Assembly (NCBI RefSeq): GCF_013170845.1
Contig: NZ_CP033367.1
Span: forward strand, 4,093,001-4,157,000
Reading direction: 5' to 3'
DNA: 64,000 nt
From: Mesorhizobium loti R88b
Lineage (GTDB): Bacteria; Pseudomonadota; Alphaproteobacteria; Rhizobiales; Rhizobiaceae
Positions 9,034 through 18,084 of the stretch are shown in pieces. Below the pieces are notes generated by a model. The model searched no databases, was not told the origin of the DNA, and worked only from the letters and a program-made list of their open reading frames with translations. Position numbers and translations under genes: made by a program. Positions within the stretch are counted from its first letter, which is position 1; every line of letters begins with the position of its first letter.

Positions 9034-10266
9034 ATGAACAATTTGCGACTGAAAGCATTGGCGGGGGCAGGCTGCTTTTCACTGGTGGTATCGGCGGCGA
9101 GCGCTGGTGGCTTCGATCGCGGGGGCGTCAACATCGACCAGCTGTTTGATGCTGCGCCCTATTCGTTCGACGCCGGAGTGACGTACGTGTCGCCACAGCG
9201 CAAGCTCAAGAACGTGCAGCGTCTGGATGGTTCAGGTCTGTCGACATCGGAAGTAGACGTCGGCGGTGACTATGCTGTGCCTCGGATCGGAATCAAGGCC
9301 AACATATTCGAACCGGTCGACTGCCTCGCAAGCTATTCCAAGCCCTACGGCGCTGACGCCGACTACGGGACGAACAACGCTTATTCGCCGACCGCAACCA
9401 AATACTCGGTCAAAACCAACGATTATGGCCTCACCTGCTCCTACAAGTTCAATGTCGGGAAAGGCGCCTTTAGATTTATCGGCGGCGTTTCTTATCAGGA
9501 CGTCGATGCATTCTTGTCTCGCCAGACGCTTTTGGCTTATGGCAATACAGGCCTCGGGAAGTTCCACCTTACAGACTCAGCATGGGGATGGCGCGCGGGC
9601 GCCGCGTATGAAATCCCAGACATCGCACTGCGCGGCAGCCTGATGTATTTTTCCAGCTACAAGTACGACGGCCTGTCAGGCACCGTCGACACAACAGGTT
9701 TCCGTGGAGGTCCAGTTGCCGATTCAGTTCCTGGGTCAACAGGCGTTTTCCCTGTAAGCGCGTCGGCGGAAATACCTCAGGCTTTGGAGTTTAAGCTTCA
9801 GACCGGCGTAGCTCCAGGTTGGCTCGCATTTGGCTCTGTCCGCTGGCAGCAGTGGAGCAAACTTGGGATTATTCCGATCAAAGGAGTGCGTAGTCCCGTG
9901 ACCGGTGGCATACCGAATTCGCCGGATTCGCCCGTCTCCTTCGATCTGCTTTATCGCGATGGATGGACGATTTCGGGTGGTATCGGCCACAAGTTTACTG
10001 ACCAGCTATCGGGCCTGATTTCGCTGACATGGGATCGCGGAACTTCGACCACATCCGGTTTTCAATCGGACACATATGCTGTGGCGACAGGCATTTCCTA
10101 TTCGCCGAACGACAAAGTGGAAGTCAGGCTTGGCGGATCGATCGGCGTGCTGACTAGCGGTTCGTCGACCTTCACTGGTGTGGGCGACACGGCAAATGCC
10201 ATAAGGTATACTTATGGCAACGATCTACTCTTGGCGGGCTCGGCTTCCGTCAAAGTGAAATTCTAA
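9034..10266 (+). CDS. Outer membrane protein, OmpP1/FadL-like (first of tandem pair)
   Basis: A 410-residue predicted beta-barrel. The signal peptide ends near ASAGG (residues 1-25), and the mature part has alternating polar/hydrophobic strands with aromatic girdles. Family-like segments include WGWRAGAAYEIPDIALRGSLMYFSSYKYD, PQALEFKLQTGVAPGWLAFGSVRWQQW and YRDGWTISGGIGHKFTDQLSG, and the last residue is Phe (KVKF), as needed for barrel insertion. FadL relatives import hydrophobic compounds; the substrate here is unknown. A strong GGGGAGG ribosome binding site precedes the ATG. It is paralogous along its full length to the next gene. Confidence 0.82.
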   Translation: MNNLRLKALAGAGCFSLVVSAASAGGFDRGGVNIDQLFDAAPYSFDAGVTYVSPQRKLKNVQRLDGSGLSTSEVDVGGDYAVPRIGIKANIFEPVDCLASYSKPYGADADYGTNNAYSPTATKYSVKTNDYGLTCSYKFNVGKGAFRFIGGVSYQDVDAFLSRQTLLAYGNTGLGKFHLTDSAWGWRAGAAYEIPDIALRGSLMYFSSYKYDGLSGTVDTTGFRGGPVADSVPGSTGVFPVSASAEIPQALEFKLQTGVAPGWLAFGSVRWQQWSKLGIIPIKGVRSPVTGGIPNSPDSPVSFDLLYRDGWTISGGIGHKFTDQLSGLISLTWDRGTSTTSGFQSDTYAVATGISYSPNDKVEVRLGGSIGVLTSGSSTFTGVGDTANAIRYTYGNDLLLAGSASVKVKF

Positions 10267-10287
10267 GCGTCTAGAAAAGTCTGCGCG

Positions 10288-10317
10288 AAAAGGCCGGGCA
10301 TTGCCCGGCCTTTTTTT
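10288..10317 (+). terminator. Rho-independent terminator after first outer membrane protein gene
   Basis: An 11-bp GC-rich stem (AAAGGCCGGGC, loop ATT, GCCCGGCCTTT) is followed by a run of T. A nearly identical terminator follows the second gene. Confidence 0.92.
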
Positions 10318-10343
10318 GCCGACCTGTCTTCTCATGACAAGCA

Positions 10344-10640
10344 TTCCGCTGCGTCACTGTTGACGTAAACGGAAGTTTTTGCCGCATTGTTGCCGTAATG
10401 TAACAGTGAGCCCATTTGCCTTCGGTGATGGTGTTATTCAGCCATTTTGGCCGGTTTTCGCAGGTTTTTCGCGGCTGCCTTGCACACTGGCAGGCGTCTT
10501 GAGCGCGGCCGCGTCGATGCTCGCAGCCTCAGAATTCATTTTCCGAAAATACGTACACGTACGCCTCTTGAAATCGCTGTTGCACTACCCAGGCAATTGG
10601 TTCTTGCTTGGGTTGTATTCGAAATTCGGGGAGGCGATTC
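10344..10640 (+). promoter_or_regulatory. Promoter region of second outer membrane protein gene (copy 2)
   Basis: This region is homologous in blocks to 8740-9033: TTGACGTAAACGGAAG, ATTGTTGCCGTAATGTAACAGTG, GTACGCCTCTTGAAATCG and TTCGGGGAGG. The central part (about 10410-10530) has diverged. Here the flanking arms of the 12-bp inverted repeat are degraded, but its core TGTTGC-N6-GTAACA is kept, which supports the core as the functional site. Confidence 0.5.
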
Positions 10641-11870
10641 ATGAACAATCTGCGTCTTAAAGCACTGCTGGGGGCGGGATGCTTTTCGCTGGCTTTGCTC
10701 GGGACCGCGGTGAACGCGGCGCATGCCGGTGGCTTGGAGCGTGGGGGTTACGACGTCGACCTGTTGTTCGATCCGGCCCCATTCGCTTCGGACGTCAGCG
10801 GGACTTATGTCATGCCCGAGCGCAAACTCAAGAATGCGGTGGACACCGCCGTCGGCGGACCACCCCTGACGGTTAGTAGTACGGCTAACAATACCGAGAG
10901 CTACTGGGTACCCTATGTTGGCGTCAAGGCGACGATTGGTTATGGCGTGGACTGTATGCTGGATTATTCGCAGCCATGGGGCGCGAGTTCAAACCCCGGC
11001 ATCTGGAACGGCTCCTATTCCAACATCAACACCCAAATCAAAAGCAACAATTACGCCGGCACCTGCTCCTACAAGATGGATGCCGGCAAAGGGCAGCTCC
11101 GCTTTATTGGCGGCGTTTTCTACCAGGAGGTCTATGGCTTCAAGGAAAGCTACGCCAGCCCGTTCCTGGGCACCACAATTGGCCGTGTGGACCTGACCAG
11201 CAGTGGCTGGGGCTGGCGCGCCGGTATCGCCTACGAAATCCCCGACATCGCGCTGCGTGCCAGCCTCGTCTACAATTCGCAGGTGAAGCTCGACAATATC
11301 GCGGGCACCCTGAACGTCGGCGGTGTCGTCAACAACATCTACGCTCCGACACAGTCGATGCCGGATTCACTGGAACTGAAACTCCAGTCCGGCATTGCGC
11401 CCGGCTGGCTCGCCTTCGGTTCGATCAAGTGGGTCAATTGGAGTGTGCTGCAGAGCGTTCCGATTTGCACGACAGCGTCCCAACCGTTTCCGTGCTCAAG
11501 CGGAGTTACGAATCCGCTTATCAGGCCGACTTCGCTTGATCTGATGTATCGTGACGGCTGGACGGTCACCGCGGGCCTCGGCCACAAGTTCAACGAGCAG
11601 TGGAGCGGCGCCGCGCAGATATCGTGGGATCGTGGCACCTCGCATGGCTATGGCGATCAGACCGATACCTGGACGCTGGGCGGTGGTGTTGCCTACACGC
11701 CAACTCCCAATATCGAACTTCGTCTTGCCGGCGCTATCGGTGTACTGACCAGCGGCCATTCGGGTACGCTGACCGACCAGAATGGCTATACGGCCGGCAC
11801 TGACGTCGCTTACGACTTCGGCAACGATCTGGTCACGGCAATATCGGGCGGCGTCAAGATCAAGTTCTAA
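10641..11870 (+). CDS. Outer membrane protein, OmpP1/FadL-like (second of tandem pair)
   Basis: A 409-residue paralogue of the preceding gene with the same start (MNNLRLKALLGAGCFSL), a signal peptide ending near AAHAGG, and the same core segments (GWGWRAGIAYEIPDIALRASLVYNS, PGWLAFGSIKWVNWS, YRDGWTVTAGLGHKFNEQWSG, terminal KIKF). The main differences lie in putative surface loops, for example an insert with CTTASQPFPCSSG. This suggests diversification of ligand or phage exposure after duplication. The ATG at 10641 was chosen because it follows GGGGAGG and matches the first copy. Confidence 0.82.
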   Translation: MNNLRLKALLGAGCFSLALLGTAVNAAHAGGLERGGYDVDLLFDPAPFASDVSGTYVMPERKLKNAVDTAVGGPPLTVSSTANNTESYWVPYVGVKATIGYGVDCMLDYSQPWGASSNPGIWNGSYSNINTQIKSNNYAGTCSYKMDAGKGQLRFIGGVFYQEVYGFKESYASPFLGTTIGRVDLTSSGWGWRAGIAYEIPDIALRASLVYNSQVKLDNIAGTLNVGGVVNNIYAPTQSMPDSLELKLQSGIAPGWLAFGSIKWVNWSVLQSVPICTTASQPFPCSSGVTNPLIRPTSLDLMYRDGWTVTAGLGHKFNEQWSGAAQISWDRGTSHGYGDQTDTWTLGGGVAYTPTPNIELRLAGAIGVLTSGHSGTLTDQNGYTAGTDVAYDFGNDLVTAISGGVKIKF

Positions 11871-11887
11871 GCTTTTGAAAGTGCTAA

Positions 11888-11918
11888 TAAAAGGCCGGGC
11901 ATTGCCCGGCCTTTTTTT
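11888..11918 (+). terminator. Rho-independent terminator after second outer membrane protein gene
   Basis: The stem AAAGGCCGGGC, loop ATT, GCCCGGCCTTT is followed by seven T. The stem and loop match the terminator at 10288. Confidence 0.92.
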
Positions 11919-12161
11919 GTTTGCGCCGGCATCACCGATACGCCGGTCATACAAGCCGCGTTGCATATAAGCCGCACTGTGGTCGGCTCGTGCGATTGTG
12001 ACGTTTTGGCAACACTTTCTGAACAACCCCTGCGCTAAAAGTCAGGTCGAGGAAATTGCCCATTTCCCGCCATAAACCCGGCGCACCTCGAACTTGTCTC
12101 GGGACACGCGCCAAAAGGCTCGGCGATGGGGCAGGCCGCACCGCCCGCGGCAAGGAAGAGA

Positions 12162-13886
12162 ATGGACGCCAAAGTCATTTCCAAGGCTAAGCTCCCTAGC
12201 CGCCATGTGACTGTCGGTCCGGCACGTGCGCCGCACCGGTCCTATCTCTATGCCATGGGCCTGTCGGCTGCCGAGATCGCGCAGCCGCTGGTCGGCGTCG
12301 CCTCCTGCTGGAATGAAGCGGCACCTTGCAACATCTCGCTGATGCGCCAGGCGCAGGTGGTCAAGAAGGGGGTAGCTGCCGCCAACGGCACGCCGCGCGA
12401 ATTCTGCACCATCACCGTCACGGACGGTATCGCCATGGGTCACCAGGGGATGAAGTCGTCGCTGGTGTCGCGCGAGGTCATCGCCGATTCGGTCGAACTC
12501 ACCATGCGTGGCCATTGCTATGATGCGCTGGTCGGGCTCGCCGGCTGCGACAAGTCGCTGCCGGGCATGATGATGGCCATGGTGCGCCTCAACGTGCCGT
12601 CGATCTTCATCTATGGAGGTTCGATCCTGCCTGGCAGCTATCGCGGCCGCCAGATCACCGTGCAGGATGTGTTCGAGGCGGTCGGCCAGCATTCTGTCGG
12701 CGCGATCAGTGATGCCGAACTGCTTGAAATCGAACAGGTCGCGTGTCCGTCGGCCGGTTCCTGCGGCGCCCAGTTCACCGCCAACACCATGGCCACCGTC
12801 GCCGAGGCGATCGGCCTGGCGCTGCCCTATTCCTGCGGCGCGCCGGCGCCCTACGAGATGCGCGACCGCTTCAATTTCGCCTCCGGCGAAAAAATCATGG
12901 AGCTGATCGCCAAAAACATCCGGCCGCGCGACATCGTCACGCTGAAGGCGCTGGAGAACGCGGCGACCGTGGTTTCGGCCACTGGCGGATCGACCAACGC
13001 AGCGTTGCACCTGCCGGCGATCGCGCATGAGGCTGGCATCAAGTTCGACCTCTTCGACGTGGCGAAAATCTTCGAGAAGACGCCCTACATCGCCGACCTC
13101 AAGCCGGGCGGCAAATATGTCGCCAAGGACATGTTCGAAGCCGGCGGCATTCCGCTGCTGATGAAGACCTTGCTCGACCACGGCTACCTGCATGGCGACT
13201 GCCTGACGGTCACTGGCCGCACTTTGGCCGAAAACATGGAACATGTTGCCTGGAATGAACAGCAAGACGTGGTCCGCCCGGCCAACAGACCAATTACCCA
13301 AACCGGCGGTGTCGTGGGGTTGAAGGGAAACCTTGCCCCCGAAGGCGCGATCGTGAAGGTCGCGGGCATGGCGGAGTTGAAATTCTCCGGCCCGGCGCGC
13401 TGCTTCGATTCGGAAGAGGAATGTTTCGAGGCGGTGACGCATCGCAACTACAGAGAAGGCGAGGTTCTCGTCATTCGCTACGAAGGACCGCGCGGCGGCC
13501 CGGGCATGCGCGAGATGCTGTCAACGACGGCGGCACTCTATGGCCAGGGCATGGGCGGCAAGGTGGCGCTGATCACCGACGGCCGCTTCTCGGGCGCGAC
13601 GCGCGGCTTCTGCATCGGCCATGTCGGGCCGGAAGCAGCCGTGGGCGGCCCGATCGGTTTGCTGAGGGATGGTGACGTGATCTCGATCGACGCCGTGAAC
13701 GGCACGATCGACGTTGCGTTGTCCGATGAAGAACTGGCGGCGAGGGCAAAGACATGGAAGGCGCGCACGACCGATTACCAGTCGGGCGCGATATGGAAAT
13801 ACGCACAGACGGTCGGGTCTGCCCGCGACGGCGCGGTCACCCATCCGGGCGGTGCGAAAGAAACACACTGCTATGCGGATATCTGA
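12162..13886 (+). CDS. ilvD: Dihydroxy-acid dehydratase
   Basis: A 574-residue enzyme that converts 2,3-dihydroxy-3-methylbutanoate and its ethyl analogue to the 2-keto acids of valine and isoleucine synthesis, using an Fe-S cluster and Mg2+. Family motifs are clear: [10 protein letters not shown] near residue 60, [11 protein letters not shown] near 125, [17 protein letters not shown] near 195, and the C-terminal [21 protein letters not shown]. Cysteines for the Fe-S cluster are present in these segments. The ATG at 12162 is preceded by AAGGAAG. Its 3' end overlaps the start of exoR by 14 bp. Confidence 0.96.
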   Translation: MDAKVISKAKLPSRHVTVGPARAPHRSYLYAMGLSAAEIAQPLVGVASCWNEAAPCNISLMRQAQVVKKGVAAANGTPREFCTITVTDGIAMGHQGMKSSLVSREVIADSVELTMRGHCYDALVGLAGCDKSLPGMMMAMVRLNVPSIFIYGGSILPGSYRGRQITVQDVFEAVGQHSVGAISDAELLEIEQVACPSAGSCGAQFTANTMATVAEAIGLALPYSCGAPAPYEMRDRFNFASGEKIMELIAKNIRPRDIVTLKALENAATVVSATGGSTNAALHLPAIAHEAGIKFDLFDVAKIFEKTPYIADLKPGGKYVAKDMFEAGGIPLLMKTLLDHGYLHGDCLTVTGRTLAENMEHVAWNEQQDVVRPANRPITQTGGVVGLKGNLAPEGAIVKVAGMAELKFSGPARCFDSEEECFEAVTHRNYREGEVLVIRYEGPRGGPGMREMLSTTAALYGQGMGGKVALITDGRFSGATRGFCIGHVGPEAAVGGPIGLLRDGDVISIDAVNGTIDVALSDEELAARAKTWKARTTDYQSGAIWKYAQTVGSARDGAVTHPGGAKETHCYADI

Positions 13887-14724
13887 GTTGTTGAAGTCAA
13901 CACCAGAGTTGTTGAGGTCATCTGTCCTTTCGGCACTGGTCGCTGTTGCGATCTTTGGCGCCGTGGGCCATGCCATGGCCTTCGACGACAAGGTGTTCGA
14001 CGACAAGACCGGCGTGAAGCCGCAGTCGAGCCCGTGGGCGGTGTTCCAGTTCGGCTTCTCCGCCTACAAGAGCGGCCACAAGGAACAGGCCGCCGAGGCC
14101 TATAAATACGCCGCCGAAAACGGCCAGATCGGCGCCACCTGGAAGCTTGCCCGCATGTATGCCGAAGGCGACGGCGTGGCCCGCGACGACTATGAAGCGT
14201 TCAAGTTCTTCTCCGAGATCGTCGACCAGGATGTCGAGCCGGGTTCACCGGAAGAAAGCTACGTCTCCGACGCGCTGGTGGCGCTCGGCGATTATCTGCG
14301 CACGGGTATCCCCGGCAGCCCAGTCACCGAAAACGAGGTGGCGGCCCAGGAATACTACATGCGCGCCGCAGCCAACTACCGCAATCCGAACGCCCAGTTC
14401 GAAATGGGGCAGATGTTCCTGAAAGGCGAGGGCGGCGTGAAGGCCAGCGTCAAGCAGGCCGGGCGCTGGTTCCAGCTCGCCGCCGAAAAGGGCCATGCCG
14501 GTGCGCAGGCGACGCTTGGCCATCTCTTGTTCCAGAGCGGCAAGATCGTTCGCGGCCTGGCGATGATGACCGCGGCGCTCGAACGCGCCTCGCCGGCCGA
14601 TCAGCCCTGGATCCGCGGCATGCAGGAAGAGGCTTTTGCCGCCGCCGGCGAAGCCGACCGTCGCACCGCGATCTCGCTGGCGGATGACATCCTGACCAAG
14701 GGCACCGCCAACACGGACCAGTAG
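13873..14724 (+). CDS. exoR: ExoR-like periplasmic regulator with Sel1 repeats
   Basis: A 283-residue exported protein with a hydrophobic leader (residues 14-36, ending GHAMA) and a run of Sel1/TPR-like repeats ([65 protein letters not shown]). The order and wording match Sinorhizobium/Agrobacterium Exo[15 protein letters not shown] at the mature N-terminus and [13 protein letters not shown] near the end. ExoR binds the sensor ExoS/ChvG in the periplasm and holds the ChvG-ChvI system off, controlling succinoglycan, motility and acid response. The start ATG lies inside the end of ilvD, implying translational coupling. Confidence 0.9.
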   Translation: MRISELLKSTPELLRSSVLSALVAVAIFGAVGHAMAFDDKVFDDKTGVKPQSSPWAVFQFGFSAYKSGHKEQAAEAYKYAAENGQIGATWKLARMYAEGDGVARDDYEAFKFFSEIVDQDVEPGSPEESYVSDALVALGDYLRTGIPGSPVTENEVAAQEYYMRAAANYRNPNAQFEMGQMFLKGEGGVKASVKQAGRWFQLAAEKGHAGAQATLGHLLFQSGKIVRGLAMMTAALERASPADQPWIRGMQEEAFAAAGEADRRTAISLADDILTKGTANTDQ

Positions 14725-14735
14725 GGTTGTCTGCC

Positions 14736-14761
14736 GATCTCCCCACGAGAGGTGGAAGATC
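14736..14761. terminator. Imperfect hairpin between convergent genes
   Basis: GATCT...CCAC, loop GAGAG, GTGG...AGATC forms an interrupted stem between the convergent exoR and the small secreted protein gene. There is no T-run on either side, so it is at best a weak or factor-assisted terminator, or a degraded intergenic repeat. Confidence 0.3.
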
Positions 14762-14776
14762 AGCTAATGCGAAAAA

Positions 14777-15076
14777 TCAGTTCTCGGTGGGCTCTGTCGG
14801 CACCATGCTTGGCGCGGGCGTCGAGATCGGCGTGACGTGCAGGTGCGGCGCCATCGTGTTTCCGGGGCAGCTGTCGCCGACCTTCGTCCATGAGGTATTG
14901 TTGAGCACCATTTCGCAGCGGGCCAGATGACTCTGGTCGGCCACAGTCAGGCAGGCGACCTGACCGACTGAATAGGATTTTCCATTGGCGAGACATTCCG
15001 GCGCGGCGAAAGCCGGCGCGATAGCTGCCATGGCAAGTGCCACGCCGATCGGACAAAGAGCAAATCGAATGGTCAT
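14777..15076 (-). CDS. Small secreted hypothetical protein
   Basis: A 99-residue protein with a clear signal peptide (MTIRFALCPIGVALAMAAIAPAFAAPEC). The short mature part carries four Cys (ECLANGK, VACLTV, ARCEM, DSCPGN), which could form two disulfides in the periplasm, and ends in a Pro/Thr-rich tail. The family is not recognised. The ATG at 15076 starts the signal peptide cleanly. Confidence 0.6.
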   Translation of the reverse strand: MTIRFALCPIGVALAMAAIAPAFAAPECLANGKSYSVGQVACLTVADQSHLARCEMVLNNTSWTKVGDSCPGNTMAPHLHVTPISTPAPSMVPTEPTEN

Positions 15077-15185
15077 GGGAACCCCGGCCGCCATGATGAT
15101 TGCCCATCATGCGCCCGATTTGTGGCGATACAAGGTCGTTGTGGCGGCACAAGGGTCGGGCGATTCGCCGGCAGAAGGATTTCCG

Positions 15186-15980
15186 TCAGGCCGGCTGCAG
15201 GGCGAGGTCGATTGCCACCGGCACGTGGTCTGATGGTTTTTCCCAGGCACGCACATGCTTTTCGATCGAGGCCGACGAGAATCGGTTGGCGGCTTCCGGC
15301 GACAACAGCAGATGGTCGATGCGGATGCCGTTGTTCTTCTGCCAGGCGCCGGCCTGATAATCCCAGAATGTATAGGTGTCGGGCGCATCGGTGACCGCGC
15401 GCACCGCTTCGGTAAAACCGAGGTTGAGCAGCCGGCGGAAGGCTTGCCGCGTCTGCGGCTGGAACAGCGCATCGCCCAGCCAGTTCTCCGGAAAACGCGC
15501 GTCGATCGGCTCGGGAATGACATTGTAGTCGCCGGCCAGCACGAGCGCCTCTTCCAGCCTCAGGCGCTCTTCGGCCCAGCGTTCCAGGCGCGCCATCCAG
15601 GACAGCTTGTAGGGAAATTTTTTCTCGTCATCGATCGGATTGCCGTTCGGCAGATAGAGCGAGACGACGCGTAGCGCGCCCTTGTCGGTGGAGAACACGC
15701 CTTCGATGAAACGCGCCTGTTCGTCGGTGTCGTCGCCCGGCAGTCCCCGGTTCACTTCATCAAAGCGCAGCTTCGACAGGATGGCGACGCCATTAAAGCC
15801 CTTCTGGCCATGGGTTTCGACGTTATAGCCAAGCGCTTCGATCTCGGCGCGTGGGAACTGCTCGTCGACCGTCTTGATCTCCTGCAGGCAGACGATGTCG
15901 GGCGCGCTTTCGGTCAGCCAGTGGGTGAGGTTGCCGATGCGGGCGCGAACGCCGTTGATGTTCCAGGTGACGATTTTCAT
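15186..15980 (-). CDS. xth: Exodeoxyribonuclease III
   Basis: A 264-residue endonuclease/exonuclease/phosphatase-fold enzyme acting at abasic sites in base excision repair. Catalytic motifs are present: MKIVTWNINGVRAR at the start, CLQEIKT (metal-binding Glu) near residue 34, SLYLPNG near 107, LAGDYNV near 148 (Asp/Asn), IDHLLLS and the terminal SDHVPV (catalytic Asp-His). The length matches XthA. It lies 6 bp downstream of the VOC gene on the same strand, so the two may be cotranscribed. Confidence 0.95.
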   Translation of the reverse strand: MKIVTWNINGVRARIGNLTHWLTESAPDIVCLQEIKTVDEQFPRAEIEALGYNVETHGQKGFNGVAILSKLRFDEVNRGLPGDDTDEQARFIEGVFSTDKGALRVVSLYLPNGNPIDDEKKFPYKLSWMARLERWAEERLRLEEALVLAGDYNVIPEPIDARFPENWLGDALFQPQTRQAFRRLLNLGFTEAVRAVTDAPDTYTFWDYQAGAWQKNNGIRIDHLLLSPEAANRFSSASIEKHVRAWEKPSDHVPVAIDLALQPA

Positions 15981-15986
15981 GATGGT

Positions 15987-16379
15987 CTATTCTTCCTGCG
16001 GCGGATGGCGTTCGACCAAGCCGATCGTATTGCCAGCCGGGTCTTTTAGGAAGGCCATCCATTCGCTTTCCCCCGCCGGACCGAATGTGCCTTCGGTGTC
16101 GCGATGGACAAGCGTCGGCGGCGCGGTGAAGGGGACGCCGGATGCCTTGGCGTCGGCGTGGAAGGCTTCGAGGCCTGTAATGTCGAGATAGACCGTGCCG
16201 GCCGGAACGCCGTCGGTGAACAGCAGGCGCACATCGCCCGCCATGATGAAGGCAATACCGGGGGGATCGTAGCGGGCGTGAACGCCCATGCCGAGCACGT
16301 CGCGCCAGAAGGCCAGCGTCGAATCAAGGCTGCGTCCGGCGGACAGCGCGACCTGACGGACCGCGCCGATGGCAGGCAT
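15987..16379 (-). CDS. VOC-family (glyoxalase-like) protein
   Basis: A 130-residue single-domain VOC protein. The two beta-alpha-beta-beta-beta modules are readable: DSTLAFWRDVLGMGVHARYDPPGIAFIMAGDVRLLF, then ESEWMAFLKDPAGNTIGLVERHP. Likely metal ligands and substrate cannot be fixed from sequence. It sits between the Fe-S carrier gene (4 bp away) and xth, all on the minus strand, which suggests one operon. Confidence 0.8.
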   Translation of the reverse strand: MPAIGAVRQVALSAGRSLDSTLAFWRDVLGMGVHARYDPPGIAFIMAGDVRLLFTDGVPAGTVYLDITGLEAFHADAKASGVPFTAPPTLVHRDTEGTFGPAGESEWMAFLKDPAGNTIGLVERHPPQEE

Positions 16380-16383
16380 GCCA

Positions 16384-16731
16384 CTAGATGGAGAAACTGG
16401 TGCCGCAGCCGCAGGAGGCGACCGCATTGGGATTGCGGATCTGGAACGACTGGCCCATCAGGTCGTCGACGAAGTCGATCACCGAGCCGCCCATGTAAAC
16501 CAGCGACAAATCGTCGATCAGCACCGTGGCGCCGTCCTTCACGATGGCGACGTCGTCATCGTTACGCGCATCGACCAGATCGAACTTGTAGGAAAAGCCG
16601 GAGCAGCCGCCACCTTCGACGGAAACGCGCAGCGCCGTCTTGCCGGCGTCACCCGAAACGATTTTCGCGATCCGCTTGGCGGCGGACTCGGTCATTTCGA
16701 CTTTCATGGCGGTCTTGGCATCAGCGCCCAT
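16384..16731 (-). CDS. erpA: A-type iron-sulfur carrier (ErpA/HesB family)
   Basis: A 115-residue Fe-S cluster carrier that delivers clusters to apo-proteins. The three conserved cysteines are present in [11 protein letters not shown] (near residue 50) and the terminal SCGCGTSF. The segment [23 protein letters not shown] is diagnostic. The ATG at 16731 follows AAGGTGA at good spacing; [13 protein letters not shown] (16707) is an alternative. The upstream stretch to the divergent dgt start (16732-16807) is only 76 bp and must hold both promoters. Confidence 0.9.
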   Translation of the reverse strand: MGADAKTAMKVEMTESAAKRIAKIVSGDAGKTALRVSVEGGGCSGFSYKFDLVDARNDDDVAIVKDGATVLIDDLSLVYMGGSVIDFVDDLMGQSFQIRNPNAVASCGCGTSFSI

Positions 16732-16807
16732 GGGCGTCACCTTGCTTTCGGTTTCACATGATAGGTATGAAGCGCGAGGGGCCAAGTCAACTGCGGCAGC
16801 ATCAGCC

Positions 16808-18022
16808 ATGACCAATGAGTTGGGCGACATCGGATTCGGCTACCGGCCGCGCGCGGCCTATGCCACCGATCCGGCGCGCTCGCGCGGGCGGCTGTTCGAT
16901 GAGGTCGAAAGCCCGACCCGCACGCCGTTCCAGCGCGACCGTGACCGCATCATCCATTCGACCGCGTTCCGGCGGCTGAAGCACAAGACCCAGGTCTTCA
17001 TCGCCCATGAAGGCGACCATTATCGCACAAGGCTGACCCATTCGATTGAGGTGGCGCAGATCGCGCGTGCCTTGGCGCGAGCGCTACGCGGCGACGAGGA
17101 TCTCGCCGAGGCGGTGGCCCTTGTGCATGATTTCGGCCACACGCCCTTCGGCCACACCGGTGAGGATGCGCTGAACGAGAAGATGGCCACCTGGGGCGGT
17201 TTTGATCACAACGCGCAGTCACTGCGCATCGTGACGCGGCTGGAGCGCCGCTATGCCGAATTCGATGGGTTGAACCTGGCCTGGGAAACGCTGGAGGGCC
17301 TGGTCAAGCACAATGGCCCCCTGACGGACGCTGGCGGCAAGGGCCTGAAAGGGCCGGTACCGCAAGCGATCCGCGATTATTCGGAGCTGCAGGATCTTGA
17401 GCTTGACCGGTTCGCCGGCATCGAAGCGCAGTGTGCGGCGATCGCCGACGACATTGCCTACAACACGCATGACATCGACGATGGCTTGCGGGCAGGGCTG
17501 CTGACGCTCGACATGCTGGAGACGGTTTCGCTGCCGGGAACGATCCTGGCCGGCGTGCGCGAGCGCTACCCCGCGCTCGATGATGTGCGCACCGGGCATG
17601 AGCTGATGCGGCGGCAGATCACCGCCATGGTCGAGGATGTCATCGTCTCCACGACCGCCAATCTGGAGCGTGTCGGGCCGCGGAGTGCCGATGCGGTGAG
17701 GGCAGCAGGCGAGACGATGGTGACCTTTTCCGCCGAGATGGCAGCTGCCGAGAAGGAACTGAAGGCGTTCCTCTACAAGCATCTCTACCGGCACAAGGAG
17801 GTGATGCGCGTGCGCGCCGACGCCGACCGGATCGTCCGAGACCTGTTCGACGTCTATTTCGTTGACCCGCGCGCCATGCCGGACGGTTGGCGCGAGGGGT
17901 TGGACCGGGCCGAGGACCGCATCAAGGCGCGCAGCGTTGCGGACTTCCTGGCGGGCATGACCGACACCTACGCGCTCAAGGAACACCGGCGTTTGTTTGA
18001 CCATACGCCGGATTTGAGCTAG
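16808..18022 (+). CDS. dgt: dGTPase-like deoxynucleoside triphosphate triphosphohydrolase
   Basis: A 404-residue HD-domain enzyme that hydrolyses dNTPs to nucleosides and triphosphate, limiting the nucleotide pool. Metal-binding HD motifs are present: [18 protein letters not shown] (near residue 75), [19 protein letters not shown] (near 105) and [15 protein letters not shown] (near 215). [11 protein letters not shown] is typical of the family. The gene is divergent from erpA and lies 62 bp before argS. Confidence 0.94.
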   Translation: MTNELGDIGFGYRPRAAYATDPARSRGRLFDEVESPTRTPFQRDRDRIIHSTAFRRLKHKTQVFIAHEGDHYRTRLTHSIEVAQIARALARALRGDEDLAEAVALVHDFGHTPFGHTGEDALNEKMATWGGFDHNAQSLRIVTRLERRYAEFDGLNLAWETLEGLVKHNGPLTDAGGKGLKGPVPQAIRDYSELQDLELDRFAGIEAQCAAIADDIAYNTHDIDDGLRAGLLTLDMLETVSLPGTILAGVRERYPALDDVRTGHELMRRQITAMVEDVIVSTTANLERVGPRSADAVRAAGETMVTFSAEMAAAEKELKAFLYKHLYRHKEVMRVRADADRIVRDLFDVYFVDPRAMPDGWREGLDRAEDRIKARSVADFLAGMTDTYALKEHRRLFDHTPDLS

Positions 18023-18084
18023 GGCGGGCGCGATTTTGCCGGCCAACGAGCCGGATTCGCCATAAAGCCGCCAGAGCAATACCC

